A DNA stretch of 42,553 nt from Prevotella sp. (GCA_017556145.1 JAFZCU010000200.1:1-42553); one strand, 5' to 3'; positions 33,801 through 41,168 are shown, counted from the first letter of the stretch. The notes: generated from the sequence alone by a model not told the origin. Numbers and translations: made by a program.

Positions 33801-35777
33801 GTTGACGGCATCGTCGTAGATGCTCTGAATACTCTGATTATTCCGATTACTCCGAGTATTCCGAGATTTCTGAGTACTCTGAGAATTCACAATCGGGGCG
33901 GTCAGGCAACGAAAGGGTAAGCCCATGAAAATACCGTCAAGCCATACCTGATAGGCATAGATAGCCTTGTGCCAGAATACCTTGTCGACCTTGGTGCGCG
34001 GCTGGTCATTCAACTGCTTCATCATGGTCTGCATGGCCATGAGGTTCTTCTTCTCGGGATAAAGATTGTACATACGGGTTACAAAATGACCGGTACGGAT
34101 GTTGTCGAGATTGTAGTCGAGGATATCGTAGCCCCGGATTTCGCCCTTTGCATTGATCATGGTATCGGTATATTCCTGACAGTACTGGCGGATGGCCTCA
34201 CCACCATAGGTCAGGTAGGTGTCCAACATACCCTCGAGCTCGATCCCCATCACATAGCTCCATTTGGGCTGTGTGGAGAAGTCGAGCAGGTAGCTCTTCG
34301 GCACACGCTTCATCTCACTATACGTGAGCCACTCGCTGTAGTGCTTATAGGGCATTTCTGTCAGAGCCAGGGAACCATTGACATAAAGATTCTCGAACTT
34401 CACGTTGCGCGTCTTGCCAGAAGAGAAGTTGCCTGCTTCAACCCCGTTGAACTTACAGTTCTTGACAAAGATGTCGTACACGTAAGTATCTTCCTCAAGA
34501 CCGATGATCTGTACACCGTATTTCGATTTCTCGCTGGTGACATTCTCCATGTAGACATTGCGCACCGTGGGATAGTTGCCACGACAGCAGATCTCATTAT
34601 GCTCGTAGTCGAGGTTGATCTTCAGTACCGATTCCTTGCAGACGCCTACCTTCACATCCTTCATGTTGATGTTCTCGATGATACCACCTCGGCAGGAATT
34701 GGTCTTGATGCGCAATACACGCTCCAACTCCGGAGAGTCCATCACGCAGTCGTGGGCATAGACGTTCTTACAGCCACCACTGATCTCACTGCCAATCACC
34801 ACACCACCATGGCCATTCTTCATCTCACAGTTGCGGATGATGATGTTCTGCGAGGGCATGTTACGCTCACGGCCATCGCGGTTACGGCCGCTCTTGATGG
34901 CGATGCAGTCGTCGCCGGTATTGAAGAAACAGTCCTCAATCAGCACACGGTTGCAGCACTCGGGGTCGCAGCCGTCACCGTTCGGACCATCGTTGATCAT
35001 CTTCACCCTCCGGACGGTGATATCGGTGGAGTGCAGGGGATGGATCACCCAGAAGGGCGAACGCAACAGAGTGATATCCTCCAGCAGGATGCCCTCACAC
35101 TTGTTGAAGTTGACGAGCTGTGGACGCAAGCCGTCCTGAGGTCCGAAGACGCGCTCAGGCGTGCGCTCACCTTTCTCATTATACATGGGAATGCCGTCCT
35201 CACCATTCTTCAGGAGTCTTGCACGGGCCCCCTTGTTCTGGGCGATACCACCTTCCTTGGCTCCAAAACGGGCATTGCCACACCAGGGCCACCAGGTTTC
35301 TTTGGAGCCGCCTCCGTCGATGGTGCCCTTGCCGGTGATGGCGATGTCCTTGGCCTTGAAGGCATAGACACAGGGTGAGAGATTGAAACACTCCAGTCCT
35401 TCCCAGGAGGTCTCCACGATGGGATAGAGCTCGGGCTCGAAGGCAAACTCCAACACGGCACCTTCCTGTACTTCGAGGTTCACGCCACTCTTCAACTGGA
35501 TGGCGGCGGTCAGGAATTTGCTGCCAGCTGGCACCACCACCTTTCCGCCACCTTTCTTCGAACATTGGTCGATGGCTTTCTGGATGGCCTTCTGGTTCTG
35601 GGCGGCGGTGGCATCGGTCTTCGCGCCATACTTAGTGATCAGATACGCCTTGTCGGCAAACTGAGGCACACGGATACTCTGTTCAATCTGCTTGTACTGG
35701 GTCTCATTCCATTGGGCATGAGCCGCTGCCGGTATCAGCAGGCAGAGCATCAACACTTGAAATAGTCTTTTCTTCAT
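30846..35777 (-). CDS. GH28-GH105-(alpha/alpha)6 three-domain pectin-degrading fusion
   Basis: A 1643-residue exported enzyme. Signal peptide to about residue 21. Domain 1 (about 40-480) is GH28 polygalacturonase: Asp268 (NGDGCD), Asp289-Asp290 (GDDC), His323 (GHGG) and Arg356-Lys358 (RIK) all present. Domain 2 (about 500-890) is GH105 unsaturated galacturonyl/rhamnogalacturonyl hydrolase: the WLDGIFM Asp and HCWARAQGW His blocks are present. Domain 3 (about 905-1643) looks like an (alpha/alpha)6 glycosidase (WGRPHLEMTWWH-type block, TDPWAGEAP, WGWDYGMIA); I cannot name its family, though clan-L or GH154-like enzymes are candidates. Low-complexity inserts sit at about 631-652, 1166-1181 and 1470-1491. 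The logic is exo-cleavage of polygalacturonate followed by removal of unsaturated uronic acid. Own promoter with shared operator. Confidence 0.88.
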   Translation of the reverse strand: MKKRLFQVLMLCLLIPAAAHAQWNETQYKQIEQSIRVPQFADKAYLITKYGAKTDATAAQNQKAIQKAIDQCSKKGGGKVVVPAGSKFLTAAIQLKSGVNLEVQEGAVLEFAFEPELYPIVETSWEGLECFNLSPCVYAFKAKDIAITGKGTIDGGGSKETWWPWCGNARFGAKEGGIAQNKGARARLLKNGEDGIPMYNEKGERTPERVFGPQDGLRPQLVNFNKCEGILLEDITLLRSPFWVIHPLHSTDITVRRVKMINDGPNGDGCDPECCNRVLIEDCFFNTGDDCIAIKSGRNRDGRERNMPSQNIIIRNCEMKNGHGGVVIGSEISGGCKNVYAHDCVMDSPELERVLRIKTNSCRGGIIENINMKDVKVGVCKESVLKINLDYEHNEICCRGNYPTVRNVYMENVTSEKSKYGVQIIGLEEDTYVYDIFVKNCKFNGVEAGNFSSGKTRNVKFENLYVNGSLALTEMPYKHYSEWLTYSEMKRVPKSYLLDFSTQPKWSYVMGIELEGMLDTYLTYGGEAIRQYCQEYTDTMINAKGEIRGYDILDYNLDNIRTGHFVTRMYNLYPEKKNLMAMQTMMKQLNDQPRTKVDKVFWHKAIYAYQVWLDGIFMGLPFRCLTAPIVNSQSTQKSRNTRSNRNNQSIQSIYDDAVNQLKITYERTLDPKTGLNRHAYDETRNTFWADKETGQSQHCWARAQGWYSMALIEVLDALPEDYARRQEVIDLLQKDLDAIIKWQDKKTGTWYQVMDAPGREGNYLESTATSMFAYVLLKAYNKGYLGTKYRDAGIKAYKGIINNMIRVNEDKTISLTNCCSVAGLGPAATPEVEAAMKKINPKGSVKENKRRDGGYQYYLSEPIRDNDAKGVGPFIWASLEMEKLGYNTENTTAAIDRQAVVSRHNPLITEADPLASLSVGNGHFATTVDITGLQSYPFEYGAGVPLNAMSDWGWHQFENTNHLQPSESEKSFDFGHGHPEVYAVEFKKDTDGRHKQATAYFRANPHRLNLGTIGLSLKDAKGEPIPLTALKQSQQSLLLWDGEIESSFRADGETVEVSTGVHPQKDALFARVKSNLLKDQRAAISLRFSYPTGNHADDANDWNKPERHRSAVIAQDDHSAIIERTLDATKYYVILTWSGTATLQECDRHHFELSTTDDVLTFSAEYSQSNPITPNTPSTPNKSPFDYSSYHKAAQRYWHDYWQSGAIIDFSQCTDPRAPELERRVVLSQYLTQINCANNMPPQETGLTYNSWFGRPHLEMTWWHAVDFALWNHPGNIRQMLEWYNSTAYPVARKIAERQGFKGVRWMKMTDPWAGEAPSNTGSFLIWQQPHYIYLAEEMYRATPSEETLMTYGEQVEATAEFMADFVSRAPGLSGHPGNHYILQGATAMQECMTKDISFNQPFELAYWQYGLSVANQWRERQGKPRHAQWDEIIARLASMPEVQGIYTAGLPLGKTDNMESFDPFDTVDLNQGDRSLDKLDASDHGPVPLIRKSETFADKIRNDHPAVLGACGMLPSAHTPYTLLYNKEKMKQTLDWVMKHWNWQTTWGWDYGMIAMCAARLGDPETALKALLIDTQKNTYLKNGHNFQTADRLRIYLPGNGALLTAVAMMCAGWDGYEEPLNPGFPKDGTWNVRWEGLQRMQ
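31304..31368 (-). repeat. In-frame REP-like palindrome inside the fusion gene
   Basis: 18-bp arms, gaatcaaggggacaggtc (31304-31321) and gacctatccccttgattc (31351-31368), with one mismatch. The 29-bp centre has a further small stem gctcg/cgagc. The whole 65-bp cruciform is translated in frame (VDLNQGDRSLDKLDAS, then DHGPVPLI) in domain 3. The GGGGACAGGTC motif recalls REP palindromes linked to RAYT transposases (from memory). Confidence 0.8.
32237..32281 (-). repeat. In-frame 9-bp-periodic array, copy 2 in fusion gene
   Basis: TCGGAG-type cores at exactly 9-bp steps (32237, 32246, 32255, 32264, 32273, + strand). The coding strand reads SNPITPNTPSTPNKS. Its coding-strand sequence matches the non-coding strand of the array at 33823-33885, so the two are in opposite orientation. 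Confidence 0.8.
33823..33885 (-). repeat. In-frame 9-bp-periodic array, copy 1 in fusion gene
   Basis: Seven 9-mers on the + strand: ctctgaata, ctctgatta, ttccgatta, ctccgagta, ttccgagat, ttctgagta, ctctgagaa. Translated as an Asn/Ser/Gln/Arg-rich loop (SQSTQKSRNTRSNRNNQS) within the GH105 domain where homologues have a short loop. Confidence 0.85.
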
Positions 35778-35794
35778 TTGTATTTAGTAAATTA

Positions 35795-35856
35795 TTAGCT
35801 TGTAGTCTCACGTTTCGTGTGCAAAGATACGAAAAATACGTGAGACTACAAACTAA
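35795..35856 (-). other. 19-bp inverted repeat enclosing the fusion-gene promoter
   Basis: Arms 35795-35813 and 35838-35856 match at 18 of 19 positions (the exception is a G-U pair in RNA); the 24-base loop contains the -7 box. Read through from trpA, the RNA would form a long stem followed by UAAUAAUUU, a plausible terminator. RNA starting at the internal promoter carries only the 3' arm and cannot form it. Confidence 0.75.
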
Positions 35857-35884
35857 ATACCGGAAATAATAACGTAAACGTTAT
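35822..35884 (-). promoter_or_regulatory. Promoter plus CGTAAACGTT operator of the fusion gene
   Basis: Minus-strand -7 TATCTTTG (35822-35829) and -33 TTTG (35849-35852), 19-bp spacer. The operator acgtaaacgttatc begins at 35872; its CG centre is 50.5 bp above the -7 box. It is a perfect 16-bp dyad here (35869-35884, ataacgt-aa-acgttat) and overlaps the trpA stop codon (35881-35883). Confidence 0.75.
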
Positions 35885-36660
35885 CTTTTCAGTGCTTCGA
35901 GCAGTTCGTCGAGGGCTTTTTCCGCGTTGCCATCTGATTCGCTCAGAAGACTGACGAACTTAGAACCGATAATGGCACCTGCTGCATTGTCCTGAGCCGC
36001 TTTCAAGGTCTGGGCATTCGAGATGCCAAAGCCGATCATACGGGGATTGCGCAGGTTCATGGCGTTGATACGACGGAAATAGGCCTGCTTCTGGTCGTCG
36101 AAGCTCTTCTGCGTGCCGGTGATCGAGGCCGATGAGACCATATAGATAAAACCATCGGTATGGTCGTCGATGAAACGGATACGTTCCTCGCTGGTCTCCG
36201 GTGTGATGAGCATGATGATACGCAGGTCATATTGGTCGGCAATGGGCTTGACGAGGTTCAGATAATCGTCGAAGGGCAGGTCGGGGATGATGGCACCACT
36301 GACACCGGCGGCCACACAACTCTTACAAAATGCCTCAATGCCATAGTGCAGGATGGGGTTCAGATAACCCATCAGCACCAAGGGAATCTCCACCTGGTCC
36401 TTGATGGCCTCCAACTGCGCGAAAAGCTTGCTGAGGGTCATCCCGTTCTTCAGGGCCTGGGTGGCAGCACTCTGGATGACAGGGCCGTCGGCCAGTGGGT
36501 CGCTGAAGGGAATACCTACTTCCACCATGGCGATACCTTTGCGCTGCATGGCTAGAATCACATCGGCAGTGCCCTCCAATGTGGGACAACCTGCACAGAA
36601 ATAGAGCGAAAGGAGCTTTTTGTCCTTACTATTGTCGAAAAGCTGATTGATCTTGTTCAT
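35881..36660 (-). CDS. trpA: Tryptophan synthase alpha chain
   Basis: A 259-residue cytoplasmic enzyme cleaving indole-3-glycerol phosphate to indole, which passes to TrpB. The catalytic Glu block [16 protein letters not shown] and the phosphate-binding region GFGISNAQ near the C-terminus are present; the length is normal. Last gene of the trp operon; its ATG overlaps the trpF stop by ATGA, which suggests translational coupling. Its stop codon lies inside the operator of the next gene. Confidence 0.96.
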   Translation of the reverse strand: MNKINQLFDNSKDKKLLSLYFCAGCPTLEGTADVILAMQRKGIAMVEVGIPFSDPLADGPVIQSAATQALKNGMTLSKLFAQLEAIKDQVEIPLVLMGYLNPILHYGIEAFCKSCVAAGVSGAIIPDLPFDDYLNLVKPIADQYDLRIIMLITPETSEERIRFIDDHTDGFIYMVSSASITGTQKSFDDQKQAYFRRINAMNLRNPRMIGFGISNAQTLKAAQDNAAGAIIGSKFVSLLSESDGNAEKALDELLEALKR

Positions 36661-37301
36661 AACGATTGAATGAATGTTTTGAGTTTTTGGATATCCTTGA
36701 GCCCGGGTGATTGTTCAAATCGGGAGTTCAGGTCGATGCCGATACATTGTGGATGATGGAAGGTCCGGATACGCTCAGCATCCTCGGGACCGATGCCGCC
36801 GCTCAGCAGGAAGGGCGTCTGTCCGTGATAGTTTTCTAACACTTGCCAGTCGAACTGGATACCATTACCGCCCACAGAAGGACCTTTCGTGTCGAAGAGG
36901 AAATAGTCTGCCAGACCTTCATAAGCCTTGGTCTGCTCCAGATCCTCGCAGGTGGCGATGCTGAAAGCCTTGATCAGCTGCGGGGGAATGGTGGCTGAAC
37001 CGTGTTCGGCGATGGCCTGACGCAATCGGTTGATGTCTGTCGTTGTTTCGTGGCCATGCAACTGGATGTAGTCGAGCCTGTATAGTCGGCTGATGCTGAC
37101 GATCTTTTCTGGTTCCTCGTCGACAAAGACACCCACCCGCTTAACATCCTTCGGCAGATAATCGGGCCGTTTGCTGACATAGCGGCTTGATTTGGGCCAG
37201 AAAATAAAACCCATCCAGTCGATAGCCAGGGTGGATACCTCCTGGATATTCGCAGCCTCACGCATGCCACATACCTTGATGATGAGTTCCGTACGTTTCA
37301 T
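36657..37301 (-). CDS. trpF: Phosphoribosylanthranilate isomerase
   Basis: A 214-residue (beta/alpha)8 enzyme converting phosphoribosylanthranilate to CdRP. The N-terminal [11 protein letters not shown] has the catalytic Cys, and [11 protein letters not shown] and [13 protein letters not shown]-type phosphate loops are present near the C-terminus. The ATG at 37301 is preferred over a TTG two codons earlier. Sits 6 bp after trpC and overlaps trpA by 4 bp. Confidence 0.94.
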   Translation of the reverse strand: MKRTELIIKVCGMREAANIQEVSTLAIDWMGFIFWPKSSRYVSKRPDYLPKDVKRVGVFVDEEPEKIVSISRLYRLDYIQLHGHETTTDINRLRQAIAEHGSATIPPQLIKAFSIATCEDLEQTKAYEGLADYFLFDTKGPSVGGNGIQFDWQVLENYHGQTPFLLSGGIGPEDAERIRTFHHPQCIGIDLNSRFEQSPGLKDIQKLKTFIQSL

Positions 37302-37307
37302 CCGCAA

Positions 37308-38102
37308 TCAGAGTTTTTGGATAAAGGCCTCTAAAGCCAATCCGGGATCGGCATGCTTCATGAAATGCTCTCCCATCAGGAAACCACGGAAACCTGCAGC
37401 GCGGAGCGCCTTGACGGTGAGAGGGTCGGAAAGACCACTCTCGCTCACTTTCACAGCCTCCTTAGGCAGATACTCTGCCAGACGGAACGATGTTTCCACA
37501 TCGGTCACGAACGATCCTAAATGACGGTTGTTGATGCCACAGAGGTCGGGCATCTGCTCGGCATATTCGAGTTCTTCCTGGGCATGCATCTCCAACAGCA
37601 CTTCCATACCCAACTCATGGGCTGTCTGTTGCAGCGACCGGCAAGTCTCTTTCGTCAGACAGGCGGCAATCAACAGCACGGCAGAGGCCCCACAGAGACG
37701 GGCCTGGAACAACTGATACTCGTCGATGACGAAGTTCTTGTAGAGGATGGGAATCCTCACGCCCTGATGACGGGCGATGCGGATAAACTCATCACATCCC
37801 CCGAAGAAACGCCCATCGGTCAGAATGGAGAGGGCGGCAGCGCCATGTTGCTGATAACTCAGTGGAATCTCCTCGGCCTTGCCTTCCTCCTTGATCCAAC
37901 CTTTCGAGGGCGACTTGCGCTTGAACTCGGCGATGATGCCACTGTCGGACTCGCAGAGGGCTTTCGACATGGAGGGCGCGCTGAAGTCGATGATGGCCTC
38001 CACCTGACGGTACAGCTGTGTGGGGGGGACAACCTGTTTGAACTGTTCCACCTCCACACGCTTATGCGCCACGATCTCCTGTAATATGTCCTGCATGGCC
38101 AT
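37308..38102 (-). CDS. trpC: Indole-3-glycerol phosphate synthase
   Basis: A 264-residue enzyme closing the indole ring. IIAEFKRKSPSKGWI has the catalytic Lys of the family; ILYKNFVIDEYQ, LEMHAQEELEYA, GINNRHLGSF and VSESGLSDP follow in the normal order. Its ATG overlaps the trpD stop by one base (TAATG). A second ATG two codons downstream is possible. Separate from TrpF, as usual in Bacteroidetes. Confidence 0.95.
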   Translation of the reverse strand: MAMQDILQEIVAHKRVEVEQFKQVVPPTQLYRQVEAIIDFSAPSMSKALCESDSGIIAEFKRKSPSKGWIKEEGKAEEIPLSYQQHGAAALSILTDGRFFGGCDEFIRIARHQGVRIPILYKNFVIDEYQLFQARLCGASAVLLIAACLTKETCRSLQQTAHELGMEVLLEMHAQEELEYAEQMPDLCGINNRHLGSFVTDVETSFRLAEYLPKEAVKVSESGLSDPLTVKALRAAGFRGFLMGEHFMKHADPGLALEAFIQKL

Positions 38103-39112
38103 TAACTATTCAGTTCCACGAATTTCTTGAAAGTCTTCAGTGCCGCACCGCTGTCGATGCTCTCACGGGCAATCCCGATGCATTCCTCAATACTCTTCTT
38201 TCCTTTCTCCAACACTTGAATGCCAAAGCCTGCATTGGCCAGTACGATGTTCTTCTGGGCAGGCAGGGCACGGTTCTCCAAGACGGAGTCGAAGATGGCA
38301 GCGGCCTCTTCCTCTGTAGCTCCTCCCACCAGTTCTTCCGGCTTGGCAATGGCAAAACCAAGGTCCTGAGGCTTGAAGATACGCTCGTAGTCTTTGGTGG
38401 TGACCTTGAAATCACCCGTCAGCGAGATCTCGTCATAGCCGTCGATGGAATTCACGATACCATAGTCGATGCCCAACTTCTGATACACACTGTTGTAGAG
38501 ACGCATCTGGTCGAGATTTGCCACACCCAGCAACTGGCACTTAGGCTGCGAGGGATTGACGATAGGACCTAAGAGGTTGAAGATGGTGGGGAACTGCAGG
38601 GCTTTCCGGATCGGCCCCACAAACTTCATGGCCTTGGCAAACAACTGGGCATGCAGATACACGATGCCTGCCTCATCCAACGAACGGTTCAGTTTGTCGA
38701 TGTCGTCGGTAAACTTGATGCCATGGTGCTGAATGACGTTCGAGGCACCGCTGACAGAGGTGGCGGCATAGTTGCCGTGCTTGGCCACCTTATAGCCGGC
38801 GCCTGCAATCACAAAACAAGCGGTGGTCGAGATGTTGAAGGTGTTCTTACGGTCTCCGCCGGTCCCCACCACGTCGATATAGCGGTCTGCCTTCAGAATG
38901 GCCGGCACACCGGTCTCAAGGATACCGTCGCGGAAGCCCAAGAGTTCATCGACGGTCACGCCTCTCATCTGCAGACAGGTGAGCAGAGCGGTAATCTGTT
39001 CATTGGGATACTCACTGTGCGTGATACCAATCAAAATCGTTTTCATCTCTTCACGAGTCAGTTCCTCGTGGTTCAGCAACCTGAAGAGGTAGCTTTTCAT
39101 TGTCTGTTCCAT
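38102..39112 (-). CDS. trpD: Anthranilate phosphoribosyltransferase
   Basis: A 336-residue enzyme joining anthranilate to PRPP. The PRPP-binding VGTGGDRKNTFNIST and the KHGNYAATSVSGASN block (anthranilate and metal binding) are intact, with RPRA-type region GPIRKALQFPTIFNLLGPI following. Not fused to trpG. Separated from trpG by a heptamer array of about 30 bp. Confidence 0.96.
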   Translation of the reverse strand: MEQTMKSYLFRLLNHEELTREEMKTILIGITHSEYPNEQITALLTCLQMRGVTVDELLGFRDGILETGVPAILKADRYIDVVGTGGDRKNTFNISTTACFVIAGAGYKVAKHGNYAATSVSGASNVIQHHGIKFTDDIDKLNRSLDEAGIVYLHAQLFAKAMKFVGPIRKALQFPTIFNLLGPIVNPSQPKCQLLGVANLDQMRLYNSVYQKLGIDYGIVNSIDGYDEISLTGDFKVTTKDYERIFKPQDLGFAIAKPEELVGGATEEEAAAIFDSVLENRALPAQKNIVLANAGFGIQVLEKGKKSIEECIGIARESIDSGAALKTFKKFVELNS

Positions 39113-39118
39113 ATTCTA

Positions 39119-39146
39119 TTAATTATTAATTATCCATTATTCATTA
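39119..39146 (-). repeat. 7-bp-periodic array between trpG and trpD
   Basis: Four 7-mers on the + strand: ttaatta, ttaatta, tccatta, ttcatta. The last unit contains the trpG stop codon (39144-39146). The sequence differs from the tcaatta arrays but the period and placement are the same. Confidence 0.8.
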
Positions 39147-39704
39147 CAAAAACAGCCAGTTTTGTATCATCTTCTTGCCATCAGGGGTGAGTACACTCTC
39201 CGGATGGAACTGGATGCCCCTCACATTCAGTGTCTTGTGACGAAGGGCCATGATCTGACCATCAATCTCTGCGGTAATCTCCAGGCAGTCAGGGAACGCT
39301 TCTTCCGACACCACCCATGAATGGTATCGGCCGATGGTGATGGTACGTTCCATACCGCTGAAAATGGGATCGTCGACCACGATATGACAGGGGGTGGCCA
39401 CCCCATGGAATACCTCCGAGAGATTCACCAGCTTTGCGCCAAACACTTCACCAATGGCCTGGTGACCCAGACAGACGCCCAGGATAGGTTTCTTGCCGGC
39501 ATAGGTCCGGATGACATCCAACAGCAGTCCTGCCTCAGAGGGAATGCCAGGACCCGGCGAGAGCACGATCTTATTGTATGGCTCCAGCTCTTCCAACTTA
39601 AACTGGTCGTTACGCAGGACGGTCACTTCTGCGCCCAGTTCCTTGATCAGATGACTCAGGTTATAGGTAAACGAGTCATAATTGTCTATAATCACTACTT
39701 TCAT
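39144..39704 (-). CDS. trpG: Anthranilate synthase glutamine amidotransferase subunit
   Basis: A 186-residue class I glutaminase supplying ammonia to TrpE. VIIDNYDSFTYNL at the N-terminus, LSPGPGIPSEAG oxyanion region, nucleophile Cys in GVCLGHQAIGE, and the His-Glu pair in FHPESVLTPDG. Starts 4 bp after the trpE stop. It could also serve folate synthesis (PabA role), a known dual use, but the operon position indicates Trp. Confidence 0.95.
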   Translation of the reverse strand: MKVVIIDNYDSFTYNLSHLIKELGAEVTVLRNDQFKLEELEPYNKIVLSPGPGIPSEAGLLLDVIRTYAGKKPILGVCLGHQAIGEVFGAKLVNLSEVFHGVATPCHIVVDDPIFSGMERTITIGRYHSWVVSEEAFPDCLEITAEIDGQIMALRHKTLNVRGIQFHPESVLTPDGKKMIQNWLFL

Positions 39705-39708
39705 ATCC

Positions 39709-41163
39709 TTACATTTTTTCAGCCATCAATATCGCACGGCGCAGGGCGCCAAGCTTGTTGTTCACTTCCTGCAGCTCGTATTCCACATCACTCTTTGCAA
39801 CTATACCGCCCCCGGCCTGGAACCACAATTCACCATTTCTCGAAACAAAGGTACGAATGGTGATGGCCTGGTTCAGGGATCCGTCGAGGCCGATCATACC
39901 GATACATCCACCATAGGCACCACGGTTGTGGGGCTCGTATTCAGAGATCAACTGCATGGCCCTTACCTTGGGCGCACCACTCAGGGTACCGGCCGGGAAC
40001 GTGTCGATAAAGGCCTTGATAGGATCTGCACCCTCGTCCAGCTCGCCACTGACACGGGATACCAGGTGAATCACATGACTATAGTATTGCAGATCCTTGT
40101 AGAAGTCTACCTTCACATGATGACAGTTCCGGCTCAGGTCATTACGGGCCAGGTCTACCAACATCACATGCTCGGCATTCTCCTTGGGATCATTGCGCAG
40201 ATATTCCGCCCCTTGGCGGTCAGCCTCTGCATCTCCCGTGCGCTTCGTCGTACCAGCAATCGGATCAATATAAGCTACATATTTCTCCTGACTCCTGACT
40301 CCTGTCTCCTGACTCCTGTCTCCTGACTCCTGTCTCCTGACAACACGACAATGGGTTTCAGGCGATGAACCAAAAATGCGGAAACCTCCGAAGTCGAAGT
40401 AGAAGAGGTAAGGTGAGGGGTTGATGCTCCTCAGGGCACGGTAGAGCTTGAAATCATCGCCTTCATACTTCTGGATAAACCGTCGGCTGAGCACAATCTG
40501 GAACACGTCACCACGCAGACAATGTTGGATTCCTTTACGGATATTCTCCTTGTGCTCTTCATCGGTCAGTGTACTGGATACCTCGCCTACGGGGTGGAAG
40601 TCATAGGCCTTCACGTTGGCTTTGTTCATGGCCTTCATCATCTCCGGGATTTCTGAGTTTTCTGAAGACTCCGAGAGACTCACCACTTTCAGGGTGTTGT
40701 TGTGGTGATCGAAAACGATGACGGTCTTATAGAGGATGTACAATAAGTCGGGGGCGTCGTTCTTGGCCTGGGTCTCATCCTTCACGGGGATGTTCTCAAA
40801 GTATCTGACGGCATTGAAAGAGGTATAACCAAACAGTCCGCAAAACTCTGATTCCGAGCCTTTTACTTTAATACATTTGAGCAGTGCATTAATGGCTGTG
40901 TCGGTTTTGAAATCAGAACATATTTCCTGCTCCATGACGCTTCCGTCAGGATAGCTGACCGTAGCTTTCCCATGACCGACGGCCACGCTGGCGATGGGTT
41001 GGATGCCGATGAACGACCTTGCATTGCTCTTGTCATGATAGTCGGAGCTCTCCATCAGCGCACTCTGCGGATAGAGGTCTCTCAGTCGCATATAAACCCC
41101 TACTGGTGTGTACAGGTCTGCCAGGATGGTTTGACTCTTTGTGATATATTCAAATGTCTTCAT
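39709..41163 (-). CDS. trpE: Anthranilate synthase component I, with heptad-repeat insert
   Basis: A 484-residue enzyme making anthranilate from chorismate. The catalytic domain is intact: NPSPYLFYFDFGG, GSSPETHCRV, DPIAGTTKRTG, LVDLARNDLSR, LSGAPKVRAM and IGLDGSLNQAITIRTFV. Between GSSPETHCRVV and DPIAGT lies an unusual insert (residues about 276-294, RQESGDRSQETGVRSQEK) encoded by eight 7-bp repeats; homologues have only a short loop here. A second Ser/Glu-rich stretch (SESSENSEIPE, 164-174) carries three 9-bp units. The ATG at 41163 is used; an upstream TTG lies in the junction repeat. A one-unit change of the 7-bp repeat would shift the frame. Confidence 0.94.
   Translation of the reverse strand: MKTFEYITKSQTILADLYTPVGVYMRLRDLYPQSALMESSDYHDKSNARSFIGIQPIASVAVGHGKATVSYPDGSVMEQEICSDFKTDTAINALLKCIKVKGSESEFCGLFGYTSFNAVRYFENIPVKDETQAKNDAPDLLYILYKTVIVFDHHNNTLKVVSLSESSENSEIPEMMKAMNKANVKAYDFHPVGEVSSTLTDEEHKENIRKGIQHCLRGDVFQIVLSRRFIQKYEGDDFKLYRALRSINPSPYLFYFDFGGFRIFGSSPETHCRVVRRQESGDRSQETGVRSQEKYVAYIDPIAGTTKRTGDAEADRQGAEYLRNDPKENAEHVMLVDLARNDLSRNCHHVKVDFYKDLQYYSHVIHLVSRVSGELDEGADPIKAFIDTFPAGTLSGAPKVRAMQLISEYEPHNRGAYGGCIGMIGLDGSLNQAITIRTFVSRNGELWFQAGGGIVAKSDVEYELQEVNNKLGALRRAILMAEKM
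40285..40340 (-). repeat. Eight-unit 7-bp tandem repeat inside trpE
   Basis: Units on the + strand: ctcctga, ctcctga, ctcctgt, ctcctga, ctcctgt, ctcctga, ctcctgt, ctcctga (56 bp, no gap); the last six form three 14-bp pairs. The coding strand repeats AGGAG. Since 7 is not a multiple of 3, unit gain or loss would frameshift trpE. Confidence 0.93.
40651..40677 (-). repeat. Short 9-bp-periodic stretch in trpE
   Basis: Three units, ttctgagtt, ttctgaaga, ctccgagag, close to the units in the fusion gene (ttctgagta, ctccgagta). Codes for Ser/Glu-rich residues. Only three copies, so relatedness is tentative. Confidence 0.45.
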
Positions 41164-41168
41164 AATTA

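Noticed and set aside
40285-40340. Internal ribosome-binding sites from the repeated AGGAG in trpE
   Set aside because: Bacteroidetes rarely use Shine-Dalgarno sequences and no start codon with a gene follows; the repeat explains the motif.
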